DNA of 64,000 bases from JBEBVQ01 sp037190845 (GCA_037190845.1 JBBCJI010000021.1:78439-142438), one strand, 5' to 3'. Counted from the stretch's first letter, positions 8,065 through 18,542 are shown. Numbers and translations: made by a program. Notes: generated by a model not told the origin, from the sequence alone.

Positions 8065-10656
8065 ATGAAGTCATTTTTCCTCACATTAATCATCAGCCTG
8101 CTATGCTTCTCACATGTTGATGCCTTTCGTTTTGAATGGGCTGTCCGGGCAGGGAATACGCTTACTTCCGGAAGTGTACCTTGCAGAGGATATGCAGTAG
8201 CCGTTGATGCAGCGGGTAATGTATATACGGTCGGCACAATGATGCGGACAGTAAACTTTAATCCGGCCGGTACGCCAGCAACGAATCTGGCAGCAACCAG
8301 CAATTCCTATTCAGATGTTTTTATCTGGAAATTGAATGCCAGCGGAGCGCTTGTCTGGGCAAAGAAAATCGGAGGCAGCACAGCTCACGAGGATGCTTGG
8401 CATATCATGCTGGATTCGGAAGGGGGCATATATGTAGCGGGAAGATTCCGGGGAACCGTGAATTTCAACCCTGCCGGCACACCTGCATCCAATATGACCG
8501 GCCCCACAGCCGGAATCGCCTGGAATGGCTTTGTTCTGAAGCTGAACAGCAACGGGGAATTTGCATGGGCCAGGCAAATTCCGTCCAGCGCCATGAGCCA
8601 GGCAAGAGCGCTGGCAATAGATCATAACGACAATATCTACGTGACAGGATTCTTTATCGGCACGGCAGATTTAAATCCCGGCGGCGCCGGCGGAAGCATA
8701 ACCGCATCCACTTCAAATACATACATACTCAAACTCCGGAAAAACAATGACTTCATGTGGGTCAAAACATTCACCAGCGCCGGGGAAAACATGGCACATC
8801 ACCTGGCGCTGGACGCTCAGGCCAATGTATATACCACCGGACACTTCAGAGATGCGACCAATTTCAATCCGGGTACCGGCACTCCGTTTAACATGACCCC
8901 TGCAGGAGCCAGAGACTTCTATATCTCCAAGCTGGATTCCAACGGTAATTTCGGCTGGGCCAAACAATTCAAAGGGGCCAACGCTACTACTCCCTATAAT
9001 GGGATCTGGACACCCGGCGTGGAGCAATCACCACGTATAGTCGCAGATTCTGCCGGGAACGTATATTACACAAATCATTTTGTGGGCACCATGGATCTGA
9101 ATCCCGGCACAGCTAATTACTCGTTGACAGCTACCGGCGCCGGAAGAGATATATTTATTGTGAAATTAAACACCTCCGGCGATTTTGTTTGGGCCAGGAA
9201 AACAGTTGATGCGCTTGGAGGGCTGGCCGAAAGTAATGCCATAAGTGTGGATCGCTACGGTAACATATTCAGCACCGGGTATTTCGGCACCGGCGCCGCC
9301 AACTTTGATCCAGGCGGTACTTTTCAACTTACCAGCAAAGGTTCGTTCGACATCTTCCTTTCCAAGCTGGATGCTAGTGGAAACTTTGTGTCCGCTGCTC
9401 AGATGGGAGGCGCCAACTGGGACGAAGCCAATCACGTACTCGTTCAGGACACTTCATTATACCTCACCGGCAGGTTTTGGGACCGTGCAGACTTTGACCC
9501 TCACCCGGTTGACTCCTTTATGCTGAATATTTCCGGCACTCAGTACAATATATTCACCGTAAAACTGACAGACAAATGTCTTAAAACCGCTACGGAGCAA
9601 CACACGACCTGCGGTTCCTTCACCTGGAAAGACGGCAACACTTACACCACCAGCAACAATACGGCAACCGTCACCTTCAAAACAGCTACCGGATGCGACA
9701 GTGTCATTACACTCGACCTGACGATCACCCCTCCGCTTACCTCTACCGTACAGCATACAGCCTGCGATTCCTTCACATGGATAGATGGCAATACCTATAC
9801 CGCCACCAGCAGCACGGCTGCCGACTCAACATTCAAAACAACGGACGGCTGCGACAGTATTGTTACCCTCGATCTGACGATCAACCACTCTTATCATACC
9901 ACAGACCAGCACACAGCCTGTGACTCTTTTACCTGGATAGACGGCAATACCTATACTACCAGTAACAATACGGCAAGCGTAACGTTCCCTATGGCCGGTA
10001 CGGCCTGCGACAGCAGCATCACACTGGACCTTACCATCAACTATACCGCGGAAACAACAGACGAGATCGAAGCCTGCAAATCCTTCACATGGATAGACGG
10101 CAACACATACACTACTGATAATAATACGGCCATCTTTACTTTATCCACTGTTGACGGATGCGACAGTATTGTTACACTAAACCTGTCAGTATTCCACCCC
10201 GAAGCCATCATTACGGTAAATCATTTTGAATTGGGCACTACACGAACCTTTGCCACCTATCAATGGCTATTCAACGGAACAGATATACCCGGGGCTACAC
10301 AAAGCACTTATGCAGTTGACACAAACGGCAATTACCAGGTAGCCGTGACAGATGAAAACGGATGCACGGATACCTCTGACGTTTATCCGGTCAACAATGT
10401 TTCTGTTCATAAATATGGGAGCTACATAGCTACAAACATAAATATCTATCCGAATCCTGCCCGTGACGTCGTGTATATCAATAGCCCAGTAGTAGTGGAT
10501 GCAATGCTGACCAGTGTAGACGGAAGAAGTATACTCCGGGTAAGTAATGCAAAAGAAATTCCCGTTACAGACCTTGCTAAGGGAATCTATTTCCTGCACA
10601 TTCTGGACCCGGAAGGCCACCTGGTGATGACAGAAAAGATCATAGTACGTAATTAG
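8065..10656 (+). CDS. SBBP beta-propeller surface protein, T9SS type A sorted (locus A, copy 1)
   Basis: About 863 residues. The ATG at 8065 is preferred over an upstream one at 7993 because it directly begins a signal peptide (MKSFFLTLIISLLCFSHVDA). About seven SBBP-like propeller blades follow, with the recurring pattern D-NVYTTG-F-GT-NFNPG. Next come four copies of a roughly 55-residue cysteine-paired repeat (CDSFTWIDGNTYT...GCDSIVTL), an Ig-like segment, and a C-terminal type A sorting domain (IYPNPARDVVYI...GIYFLHI). The protein is therefore exported to the cell surface or medium by T9SS. It is divergent from the kinase gene and is followed by a paralogue after a terminator. No enzymatic motif was seen; an adhesin or matrix role is inference. 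Confidence 0.88.
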   Translation: MKSFFLTLIISLLCFSHVDAFRFEWAVRAGNTLTSGSVPCRGYAVAVDAAGNVYTVGTMMRTVNFNPAGTPATNLAATSNSYSDVFIWKLNASGALVWAKKIGGSTAHEDAWHIMLDSEGGIYVAGRFRGTVNFNPAGTPASNMTGPTAGIAWNGFVLKLNSNGEFAWARQIPSSAMSQARALAIDHNDNIYVTGFFIGTADLNPGGAGGSITASTSNTYILKLRKNNDFMWVKTFTSAGENMAHHLALDAQANVYTTGHFRDATNFNPGTGTPFNMTPAGARDFYISKLDSNGNFGWAKQFKGANATTPYNGIWTPGVEQSPRIVADSAGNVYYTNHFVGTMDLNPGTANYSLTATGAGRDIFIVKLNTSGDFVWARKTVDALGGLAESNAISVDRYGNIFSTGYFGTGAANFDPGGTFQLTSKGSFDIFLSKLDASGNFVSAAQMGGANWDEANHVLVQDTSLYLTGRFWDRADFDPHPVDSFMLNISGTQYNIFTVKLTDKCLKTATEQHTTCGSFTWKDGNTYTTSNNTATVTFKTATGCDSVITLDLTITPPLTSTVQHTACDSFTWIDGNTYTATSSTAADSTFKTTDGCDSIVTLDLTINHSYHTTDQHTACDSFTWIDGNTYTTSNNTASVTFPMAGTACDSSITLDLTINYTAETTDEIEACKSFTWIDGNTYTTDNNTAIFTLSTVDGCDSIVTLNLSVFHPEAIITVNHFELGTTRTFATYQWLFNGTDIPGATQSTYAVDTNGNYQVAVTDENGCTDTSDVYPVNNVSVHKYGSYIATNINIYPNPARDVVYINSPVVVDAMLTSVDGRSILRVSNAKEIPVTDLAKGIYFLHILDPEGHLVMTEKIIVRN
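9595..10200 (+). repeat. four in-frame CDSFTW/GCDS repeats
   Basis: Four tandem coding repeats of about 150-160 bp, each with a Cys in the (A/T)C(D/G/K)SFTW motif and a second in GCDS or ACDS. The spacing suggests one disulfide per repeat and a rigid stalk. The paralogues carry three (12364-12813) and two (59137-59430) copies, so copy number varies. Confidence 0.8.
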
Positions 10657-10664
10657 CCGGACAA

Positions 10665-10694
10665 AAAGCCCCGGCTCATAAAACCCGGGGCTTT
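10665..10694 (+). terminator. rho-independent terminator after SBBP copy 1
   Basis: AAAGCCCCGG (10665-10674) pairs with CCGGGGCTTT (10685-10694), followed by a short mixed T/A tail. It lies 9 bp after the stop codon and separates the two SBBP genes into different transcripts, at least in part. Confidence 0.7.
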
Positions 10695-10770
10695 CTAAAA
10701 TTACCTAAATGAACGACTGCAGACAATTGCAGACAACATCATAGCGTAACCCATCATATACTTTTTCAGG

Positions 10771-13263
10771 ATGTTTTTGTTTACCACGCATACCAGGAGT
10801 GAAACATATCCGGCAATTTTTTTCTTGCCGGTTTTCTTCAGTGTTTTCATTTTCCTGTCTTTTATTCCGCGGGCAAGGGCCTTCAACCTGGACTGGGCCG
10901 TACGGGCAGGAAATACCTATCAGGGACTCGGAGCAACCCAATGTCGTGGTAATGCCGTAGCCGTGGATGCATCGGGCAATGTATATACCGTCGGTACATT
11001 TACCAGAACCGTCAACTTTAATCCCGCCGGTACACCTGCCGTAAATCTGACCTCTGCCAACAGTTCGTTTGCCGATGTATTCATATGGAAACTCAATGCC
11101 GCAGGAGCACTCGTATGGGTAAAAAAGATCGGCGGTAATACCGCCAATGAAGATGGATGGCATATTCAGGTAGATTCCAAAGGAGATGTATATATTTCCG
11201 GCAGCTTCCGGGGAACAGTAAACTTTAATCCCGGATCAGGACCCGCATTCAATATGTCAGCGCCGGTAAACGGCTTTTTTTCATACAGTAACGGCTTTGT
11301 TCTGAAACTCAACAGCAGCGGAATTTTTGTCTGGGCCCGGCAGATATCTACTACCGATGTGAGTCAGGCAACAGCGCTCGCAGTAGACAAAAATGACAAT
11401 ATCTATATTACAGGATACTTTAACGGCTCCGGTGATTTAAACCCCGGCGGTAGCGGTGGCAGCATCGCTGCTATCGGTAATTCAGATGTGTTTACACTCA
11501 AGCTCAGAACCGACAACACTTTCGTATGGCTGAAAACATTTGGCGGTACAGGAGAAGACATGGGGCATCACCTGGCGCTGGATGCTCAGGCCAATATTTA
11601 CCTAACCGGGCATTTCAGGGATGCCGCCGACTTTAACCCGGGATCAGGAACATTCAACATGACTCCGCCCACAGGCGGCAGAGGCTATTTTATCTCCCGG
11701 CTGGACTCCAATGGTAATTTCAACTGGGCAAAACAATTCAACGGAACCACCGGCCATCCGCATAACGGTATCTGGACACCGGGACTTGATCATTCGCCCC
11801 GTATCGCTGTTGACTCCGCCGGGAATGTACATTATGTTGGTTCATTTACAGGGTCCGTAGATCTGGATCCCGGAACAGGCACACACATAGAAACGGCTAC
11901 TGCAACCGGTCGGGACGTATTCATAGTCAAATTAAACGCTTCCGGAAATTTTGTCTGGGGGAGAAAAGCAGTGGATGCACTTGGCGGTCTTGCTGAAGGA
12001 AATTCTATAGATGTAGATCATGAAGGGGATGTGTACACGACAGGATATTTTGGGTCATCTGGTGCTGATTTCGATCCGGACACCGGGATCTTTCAGTTAT
12101 CAGGCAAGGGTAATAACGATATATTCCTCTCCAGACTGGATGCCAACGGGAACTTTATATCGGCTGCTCAAATGGGAGGCATCGGACTGGATGAGGCAAA
12201 CCATATCCTGGTACGGAACAACCACATATATCTCACGGGACGCTTTGGGCAGCCCGGCGACTACAATCCACACCCGGTATATTCTTTACTGCTGACTCCG
12301 GAAGGAATCAACCAGAATCTATTCACCGTAAAACTACATTTCGCCTGTATTAAAGCTGCCGCAGACAAAATTACTACCTGTAACAACTCATACACCTGGA
12401 TAAACGGACATACCTACACCGCAAGCAACGATACGGCTTTCGTCAGATTCACAACTGCTGCCGGATGCGACAGTTTTGTAGTGCTCAATCTGACCATCAA
12501 CCCTGCATTTACCCTTACAGACCGGCATACAGCCTGCGATTCCTTCACATGGACAAACAATGGCATCACCTATACCGCCAGCAACAACACAGCTGCCATC
12601 CATTATACAACCATTTACGGATGTGACAGCTTAGTAACACTGAATCTCACCCTCAACCATACAATACAGACAACAGACAAGATTAAAGCCTGCAATTCCT
12701 TTACATGGATAGACGGCAATACCTACACTGCGGACAATAATAGCGCCATATATACGCTATCCACCGCTGCAGGATGCGACAGCATTGTCACCCTGGACCT
12801 CTCGGTTTTCCATCCGGAAGCCATTATTACCGTTAACCATACTGAATTGGGAACAACACAGACTTTTACCACCTATCAATGGATATTGAACGGTAACGGT
12901 ATTCCGGGAGCCACACAAAGCACTTATGTCGTTGACACTAACGGCATTTATCAGGTAGCCGTGACGGACGAAAACGGATGTACGGATACTTCTGACACTT
13001 ATCAGGTCAACAACGTATCGGTTCATCAATATGGGAATGATATCATCAGGATATATCCGAATCCCGTACGTGAGATCGTTTATATCAACAGCCCCCAACC
13101 CGTGGAGGCAACTCTGACAGGCGCCGACGGAAGGAGTCTGCTCCGGGTGAGTAACAGCAGGGAAATACCCGTTTCCGGACTTGCTGCCGGCGTGTATTTC
13201 CTCCATATCATGGACAGTAACGACACGTTGATAACAACGGAAAAACTCATCGTAACCGATTGA
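10771..13263 (+). CDS. SBBP beta-propeller surface protein, T9SS type A sorted (locus A, copy 2)
   Basis: 830 residues and a clear paralogue of the preceding gene: the same propeller (about 40-520), three instead of four CDSFTW-type repeats (about 530-680) and the same type A sorting domain (RIYPNPVREIVYI...GVYFLHIMD). The N-terminus is a long signal peptide (about 38 residues, core FFLPVFFSVFIFLSF) starting at the ATG at 10771. The high identity along the whole length suggests a fairly recent tandem duplication followed by loss or gain of one repeat. The next gene starts within about 75 bp and may be read through. Function is unknown beyond surface exposure. Confidence 0.88.
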   Translation: MFLFTTHTRSETYPAIFFLPVFFSVFIFLSFIPRARAFNLDWAVRAGNTYQGLGATQCRGNAVAVDASGNVYTVGTFTRTVNFNPAGTPAVNLTSANSSFADVFIWKLNAAGALVWVKKIGGNTANEDGWHIQVDSKGDVYISGSFRGTVNFNPGSGPAFNMSAPVNGFFSYSNGFVLKLNSSGIFVWARQISTTDVSQATALAVDKNDNIYITGYFNGSGDLNPGGSGGSIAAIGNSDVFTLKLRTDNTFVWLKTFGGTGEDMGHHLALDAQANIYLTGHFRDAADFNPGSGTFNMTPPTGGRGYFISRLDSNGNFNWAKQFNGTTGHPHNGIWTPGLDHSPRIAVDSAGNVHYVGSFTGSVDLDPGTGTHIETATATGRDVFIVKLNASGNFVWGRKAVDALGGLAEGNSIDVDHEGDVYTTGYFGSSGADFDPDTGIFQLSGKGNNDIFLSRLDANGNFISAAQMGGIGLDEANHILVRNNHIYLTGRFGQPGDYNPHPVYSLLLTPEGINQNLFTVKLHFACIKAAADKITTCNNSYTWINGHTYTASNDTAFVRFTTAAGCDSFVVLNLTINPAFTLTDRHTACDSFTWTNNGITYTASNNTAAIHYTTIYGCDSLVTLNLTLNHTIQTTDKIKACNSFTWIDGNTYTADNNSAIYTLSTAAGCDSIVTLDLSVFHPEAIITVNHTELGTTQTFTTYQWILNGNGIPGATQSTYVVDTNGIYQVAVTDENGCTDTSDTYQVNNVSVHQYGNDIIRIYPNPVREIVYINSPQPVEATLTGADGRSLLRVSNSREIPVSGLAAGVYFLHIMDSNDTLITTEKLIVTD
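12364..12813 (+). repeat. three in-frame CDSFTW-type repeats
   Basis: Three tandem repeats with paired cysteines, homologous to those at 9595-10200 but one copy fewer. The first is the most diverged (CNNSYTW). Confidence 0.75.
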
Positions 13264-13336
13264 TTACACACACATGATCAAACGAGCTATACGCATATTA
13301 TTACCAGTACAACATTGCGATAAGTTTTTAATAATA

Positions 13337-14398
13337 ATGAAGTGCAAACGCATAATACGGTTCGTCCTCTTGTCATTATTCAGCAGTCCCTGCGTTATGG
13401 CACAGATTATAACAAACGCCGACGGATCTGCATTAATGACCCGGTATTGTAATGAAAACCAAATTTTTCCGATAAAAGGCGAGCCATCAGGAGGAACGTT
13501 CTCCGGATGCGGAATATCCCAGCAGGATGGAGTATGGTATTTTAATCCTGTCGTGGCTGCAGAACAAACCGTTATTTTTCCTTACGAATGTCTTATATCT
13601 TACCAGGTTGACAACAATACAGTAGCTACAAGCTGGATGTTAATCTATAAACCGGTGGTCATTACTCCTCCGATGCAGGATATTGCAACCTGCGATGGAT
13701 CATTTGAATTGAGCATCGGCACTTCTTATACCGGGTATTACCAGTATGAGTGGTATCCTCCGGGGCCTATACATAATCCGGAGGCAAGCTCAACGACAGG
13801 ATATATCGAATCAACACAAACATTTATCGTCACTGCCAGGGATGTATCCAGCGGCTGTACCGGCAGCGATACGGTAACGGTAATCAGGCATCCGATACCG
13901 GAAGTACAGGTGGTACAAGACAGTATTAATATTTCTGCCCGTGAAAAAGTGCAACTGGAAGCCGGCGGCGCGGATCATTATGTATGGTCTCCCTCTCTTT
14001 GGCTGAGCGATGCAGGTACGGCCCGGCCGTTTGCAGCACCGGAAATACCTATAACCTACCAGGTTGTAGGCTTCAATGAATTTGGCTGTTCGGATACCGC
14101 TACACTTCATATTCATATCCATGAAGACCTGTTTGTCCCCAATGCTTTTTCTCCAAATGGTGATGGACTGAATGATGTATTCAAAGTAACCAACTTCGGA
14201 TACCAGCGTATTGAAGCATACAAGATATTTAACCGATGGGGACAGCTTGTATATCAGACAGCCGACGGATCAAACGGATGGGACGGAACATTTAAAGGCA
14301 GGCAGGCAGATGTTGGCACTTATTATTACCTGATCGGGGTACGGTCAAGAGATGGCAATTACCAGGAGTTCAGGGGAGATGTGCATCTGGTACGTTAG
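13337..14398 (+). CDS. T9SS type B (gliding-motility-type C-terminal domain) secreted protein (locus A)
   Basis: 353 residues from the ATG at 13337, chosen because it begins a good signal peptide (MKCKRIIRFVLLSLFSSPCVMAQ); an in-frame ATG at 13274 would add 21 residues with no function. The middle contains Ig/PKD-like beta-sandwich sequence. The last 90 residues are a typical gliding-motility-associated C-terminal domain: PNAFSPNGDGLNDVF, IFNRWGQLVY, GWDGTFKG, and a final VHLVR. This is the type B signal for T9SS export. It lies 73 bp after the SBBP copy 2 stop and is probably co-expressed with it; no hairpin was seen between them. Confidence 0.87.
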   Translation: MKCKRIIRFVLLSLFSSPCVMAQIITNADGSALMTRYCNENQIFPIKGEPSGGTFSGCGISQQDGVWYFNPVVAAEQTVIFPYECLISYQVDNNTVATSWMLIYKPVVITPPMQDIATCDGSFELSIGTSYTGYYQYEWYPPGPIHNPEASSTTGYIESTQTFIVTARDVSSGCTGSDTVTVIRHPIPEVQVVQDSINISAREKVQLEAGGADHYVWSPSLWLSDAGTARPFAAPEIPITYQVVGFNEFGCSDTATLHIHIHEDLFVPNAFSPNGDGLNDVFKVTNFGYQRIEAYKIFNRWGQLVYQTADGSNGWDGTFKGRQADVGTYYYLIGVRSRDGNYQEFRGDVHLVR

Positions 14399-14501
14399 TT
14401 AAATGGGAAAGGGGGCTTACGGTTTCCTGTTACTATTGCGGTTGTCCAATAACAACATTAACACCTTACACATGCATATAAAAGTCAGAATATTCAAATA
14501 A

Positions 14502-14535
14502 AAAGAGCGGAATCCTTACCGGATATCCGCTCTTT
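14502..14535. terminator. bidirectional hairpin terminator
   Basis: AAAGAGCGGA (14502-14511) and TCCGCTCTTT (14526-14535) are perfect complements, with a T-rich run after the right arm and an A-rich run before the left arm. It separates the locus A genes (plus) from rplY (minus). Confidence 0.8.
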
Positions 14536-14556
14536 ATTTTGGGACTACTTACAAAG

Positions 14557-15150
14557 CTATTTCTTGCCCGCACTTGTTTTGGCTTCTTCGCTTTCTGCCT
14601 GACGTAATGCACGCGTCATTACAACAGATGCTATCGGAATACGGGGGGAGTTCATAACCTCCATATTATCGGCTTTGACATCTTCCACACGGATGTTACC
14701 GTTAAGCTGCAGCTCTGTTATATCCACTTCGATATTCTCAGTAAGATATTTCGGATAAGTGCGCACTTTCAGCGTTTTAACCTTGATCTCAAGACGTCCG
14801 CCGTCTTTCACGCCCTGCGACTGCCCTGTAAACTTCAGGGGGAGATCCGCGATCACTTTTTTGTCATCTACCAGCTCCAGGAAGTCCACATGGCTCAGCT
14901 CGTCTGTTACGACATCAAACTGCAGGTCTTTCATGATCGTACGGTAGGTTTTACCGTCAACCGTGATCTCTGCCAACTGAAAATCCGGAGTGTACACCAA
15001 CGGACGCAATGACATGGCCGGGGCTGTAAAATGGATCGTTTCCTTACCGCCATATATTACGGCAGGAACCTGTTCTTCAGAACGAAGTTGGCGCGTTGCT
15101 TTTTTGCCGAGTTCGCTTCTGATCTTTCCTTCGATTTGTACGCTTTTCAT
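14557..15150 (-). CDS. rplY: 50S ribosomal protein L25, Ctc long form
   Basis: 197 residues from the ATG at 15150; an upstream in-frame start would add 15 residues that L25 proteins lack. The N-terminal part (about 1-90) is the 5S-rRNA-binding L25 domain. The C-terminal part (about 95-180) is the beta-domain of the Ctc/TL5 type, with ENIEVDITELQLNGNIRVEDV. The tail is lysine-rich. It binds 5S rRNA in the large subunit. The gene lies next to prs, as in many bacteria, with about 150 bp between them and the same orientation. Confidence 0.93.
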   Translation of the reverse strand: MKSVQIEGKIRSELGKKATRQLRSEEQVPAVIYGGKETIHFTAPAMSLRPLVYTPDFQLAEITVDGKTYRTIMKDLQFDVVTDELSHVDFLELVDDKKVIADLPLKFTGQSQGVKDGGRLEIKVKTLKVRTYPKYLTENIEVDITELQLNGNIRVEDVKADNMEVMNSPRIPIASVVMTRALRQAESEEAKTSAGKK

Positions 15151-15304
15151 AAGCTTTTGTTTTTCTTCAGCTCCGGTCGTAAATCTGTCGAACATCCGGG
15201 CACTGAATGTTTTTTATTAATTGTTAAGGATCATAACGGCCTTGCCGGACAGATTTTTTTGTATAAACAGACTTTATTTAATACAGCAAACGAAAACGCC
15301 TGCC

Positions 15305-16249
15305 TTATTTTTTATTACTATGAATAAACAATGAGTTAATTGACTTGTTCTCAAACGTGTTACGGATCGCTACCGCAAAAAGATCAGCAGTAGATAATAC
15401 CCGTATCTTTGAGCACTCCTGTTTCATCGGGATGGTATCACATACAACCAATTCCTCAAGCTCGGAGTTTTCAATATTTCCGTAAGCATTACCGCTCAGC
15501 ACCGGATGGGTACAAAAAGCACGTACAGAAAGCGCTCCTTTTTCTTTCAGGATAGCAGCAGATTTACAAAGCGTACCAGCCGTATCACATATATCGTCAA
15601 TAAGAACTACATTCCTTCCCGTCACATCTCCGATCACCGTCATGGCAGCCACTTCATTGGCACGCTTACGTTGCTTGTCGCAGATGACCATATCCACTTC
15701 AAAATACTTGGCCACTTCACGTACCCGGTTGGTGCTGCCCACATCAGGGGCCGCAAAGATAAGGTTTTCTATTTTTAATTGTTCAATATATGGAATAAAA
15801 ATCGCAGAACTGTCCAGGTGATCCACCGGAATATCGAAAAAGCCCTGTATCTGAGGCGCATGGAGGTCCATCGTCATCACCCTGTCGGCGCCGGCAGTGG
15901 TCAGCAGGTTGGCAACCAGCTTGGATGCGATGGAAACACGGGGTTTATCTTTCCGGTCCTGACGGGCATAGCCGTAATAAGGAATCACAGCAGTGATATA
16001 ACCGGCTGATGCACGCCGGGCGGCATCAATCATCATCAGTAGTTCCATGAGATTGTCAGAAGGTGCAAAAGTGGATTGCACCAGGAACACATAATCCCCC
16101 CGGATAGATTCATTAAATACGGGCTGAAACTCTCCGTCGCTGAATTTCTGCGTGGAACAAAAACCCAATCTCTTCCCGAAAGCGGAGGCGATTTTTTCGG
16201 CCAGGTAACTGGAACCCGTGCCGGTAAAGATTTTTACTGATGGCTGCAT
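15305..16249 (-). CDS. prs: Ribose-phosphate pyrophosphokinase (PRPP synthetase)
   Basis: 314 residues from the ATG at 16249, the usual family length; the longer frame to 16315 adds a hydrophobic stretch not found in Prs. It makes PRPP from ribose-5-phosphate and ATP for purine, pyrimidine, histidine and tryptophan synthesis. Signatures are FSDGEFQPVF near the N-terminus, YYGYARQDRKDKPR (flexible/ATP loop), MDLHAPQIQGFFDIPVDHL and the PRPP-binding motif VVLIDDICDTAGTL. A possible -7 box (CAAAAATA at 16271-16278, reading TATTTTTG on the minus strand) lies about 20 bp upstream. It is probably co-transcribed with rplY downstream. Confidence 0.95.
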   Translation of the reverse strand: MQPSVKIFTGTGSSYLAEKIASAFGKRLGFCSTQKFSDGEFQPVFNESIRGDYVFLVQSTFAPSDNLMELLMMIDAARRASAGYITAVIPYYGYARQDRKDKPRVSIASKLVANLLTTAGADRVMTMDLHAPQIQGFFDIPVDHLDSSAIFIPYIEQLKIENLIFAAPDVGSTNRVREVAKYFEVDMVICDKQRKRANEVAAMTVIGDVTGRNVVLIDDICDTAGTLCKSAAILKEKGALSVRAFCTHPVLSGNAYGNIENSELEELVVCDTIPMKQECSKIRVLSTADLFAVAIRNTFENKSINSLFIHSNKK

Positions 16250-16358
16250 GACTGATTGCGGAATGAGGTGCAAAAATAGACAAAGGAAAGAAAGTTTCTG
16301 ACCTGTTTTATGCACATTTCCACCTCACATAAAGCGCTGCACTCAATTTTCCATACCA

Positions 16359-18542
16359 CTAACGCAACAAGGTTACGTTTCCCTGATGTTTTTCCTGCAC
16401 TCCGTTTGCAAATGTTACCTCCACCAGATATACATATACATCCTGCGGCTGATCCGCACCATTGAGCCGGCCATCCCACCCTCTTCCGTCGATACGGGTC
16501 GTCTCAAATACTTTTTGCCCCCAGCGGTTGAACACCTGCATGCGGAAGCTGCGGACTGCACGGGATAATATCTGGCGGGGGAAGAAATAATCATTGACCC
16601 CGTCTCCGCCGGGCGTAAACACATTCGGAATTCCGATATGGCAAGACTGATAGATATCAATACTGTCTGTTGTACTACATTCCTCTCCATTGGTAACCTG
16701 CAACCAGTAAGTACCCGGGATACTGACTGCCAGCTCGGCGCCTGCATCACCGGTGCTCCATAAATGGCGGCCATTTTCGGGAGGCGACGCCTGATTATAC
16801 AACAATAAAGGGGCATCCCCGGGACAAAGCACTGTATCCGGAGGCAGTTTTACTACAGGATACGGATGTACACGTATTGTAAGCGGGATCACAGTATCCG
16901 GGCATACCGGATAACTGGCTGTAAGCGTAACATGAAAATCACCAGGTTGTTCATACGGATACCGTAGTACTGTGGTATCCGCGATTTCCGTGCCATCTCC
17001 CATATCCCACATGATACTGCTGCTGCCCGTAGGCCGGTAATCGGTACTAAAATGCACCACCGTTCCCGTGCAAAGGACCGTATCACTGACTGTCAATCCG
17101 AAACCGGCAAATGAATCCACAAACACCGTTTTAACAATCGTATCGGAGCATTCCCGGAAATCACGCACTACCAGCATTGCATCAAAAACACCGGCCAAGG
17201 TATAAGTATGTACCGGATGAAGCACCGTATCTGTCGTACCGTCCCCGAAGTTCCAATAATAGATAAGCTCCTCTCCCGATACCTGGCTGGCAAACCGGAC
17301 AGAATCGCCCTGACAAATACTATCCGCATCTACCGTAAAATCCGAATCCATAAAAGGCCGTATAATTACAGTGGTAGCAGCAGAATCCCGGCAAAGACCG
17401 TTTTCCACAACAAGCGTTGCCTGATATGTACCGGGGGTGGTATAAACATGATAAGGAACCCTTCCCGTCACCGGACTACCATCGCCGAAATCCCAGCGAT
17501 AAATCCCTACTGCGGGCGTATTATAAGTAATAAACAGGGTATCTCCGGCACAGCCATACCGCAATGTATCTTCAAAAAGAGCCGACACTTCTTCATATAC
17601 AGTTACCGTAACCGGCAAGCGGTCGCTTTCAAAGGGACAGCCGGTGATCGTTTGGGTTACATACCAGGTGTACACGCCCGGTACAGATGTATTTGGCGTT
17701 GGAGCATCGGGTAAGGGGACCCCACCGGAAGCAGCTTCATACCACCTTATGCTATCTCCTGTGGCATGAAGCTGTACAGGCGTTTCGAACTGGCAATAAG
17801 CCGTATCTGATGTTGCCGGCGGATCCGGATTCGGAGCACCGTTGATGCGCACATTGCGGATTACCTGCCGGCTCCAGGAACCGCCTGTACCGGAAGAGAA
17901 GCCAAAATAACCAGTCATATTAAGCGCCGTATATCCGCTCATTACTGCCGGTCCTCCATCAAAAGAGACTTCGATATTACCATAATTATATGTCAGACGA
18001 CAGCTATGCCAGTTATTGTCGATAATAAATCCCTGATTAATCAGATCGGGCGCCAGCCTGCCCGTTGCTGAACCTTCAGCATAATTACTTGTACCATCCA
18101 ATACACGAAGCGTTACAAGAGGATTGTCCACAACACCATCATTATTATAGGTATCCATAATAAGCAACAAACCATTGGGGTTGTTGGGAAGACCAATACC
18201 ACCTCCGGTTGCAAATCCGGTAGGAGGGTTGGTAATATACCAGAATGTAATACCATCAGCAGTCACTGCCGAATGTTCGGTGATCCGGAATTCAAAATCC
18301 ACTGTAAACCGGGCACAAAGGGTGAGATCCTGTGGTGTTGCATAATATATATACCCGGCCTGATTTCCTATTGGATTAGTCAGTACAAACATATCCCCAG
18401 ATACATAGCTGGTCCCGGTGGCAAATGTCCACCCTGTTGTATTCACCGGATTCCCTGTAAGCTCAGCCGAAAAACTCTGAGACCATACCTGGTTACTGCA
18501 GATAAACAAGCCGAAAAACAACAAGGAGCACCATCTTGTCAT
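16359..18542 (-). CDS. Lectin/PKD-domain surface protein, T9SS type B sorted
   Basis: 727 residues. After the signal peptide (about 1-22) comes an L-type (legume-like) lectin domain (about 23-235) with GITFWYITNPPTGF and the strand ...LLLIMDTYNNDG, typical of bacterial lectin-like sandwiches. Next are an Ig-like segment (about 236-320) and three PKD domains (about 325-405, 408-490, 495-560) with WDFGDG, WNFGDG and WDMGDG motifs. The end is a gliding-type T9SS domain (PNVFTPGGDGVNDYF, VFNRWGQKVFE, GNVTLLR). The architecture points to a secreted carbohydrate-binding adhesin. It is divergent from a glycosyltransferase gene, but nothing shows a functional link. The substrate sugar cannot be predicted. 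Confidence 0.88.
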   Translation of the reverse strand: MTRWCSLLFFGLFICSNQVWSQSFSAELTGNPVNTTGWTFATGTSYVSGDMFVLTNPIGNQAGYIYYATPQDLTLCARFTVDFEFRITEHSAVTADGITFWYITNPPTGFATGGGIGLPNNPNGLLLIMDTYNNDGVVDNPLVTLRVLDGTSNYAEGSATGRLAPDLINQGFIIDNNWHSCRLTYNYGNIEVSFDGGPAVMSGYTALNMTGYFGFSSGTGGSWSRQVIRNVRINGAPNPDPPATSDTAYCQFETPVQLHATGDSIRWYEAASGGVPLPDAPTPNTSVPGVYTWYVTQTITGCPFESDRLPVTVTVYEEVSALFEDTLRYGCAGDTLFITYNTPAVGIYRWDFGDGSPVTGRVPYHVYTTPGTYQATLVVENGLCRDSAATTVIIRPFMDSDFTVDADSICQGDSVRFASQVSGEELIYYWNFGDGTTDTVLHPVHTYTLAGVFDAMLVVRDFRECSDTIVKTVFVDSFAGFGLTVSDTVLCTGTVVHFSTDYRPTGSSSIMWDMGDGTEIADTTVLRYPYEQPGDFHVTLTASYPVCPDTVIPLTIRVHPYPVVKLPPDTVLCPGDAPLLLYNQASPPENGRHLWSTGDAGAELAVSIPGTYWLQVTNGEECSTTDSIDIYQSCHIGIPNVFTPGGDGVNDYFFPRQILSRAVRSFRMQVFNRWGQKVFETTRIDGRGWDGRLNGADQPQDVYVYLVEVTFANGVQEKHQGNVTLLR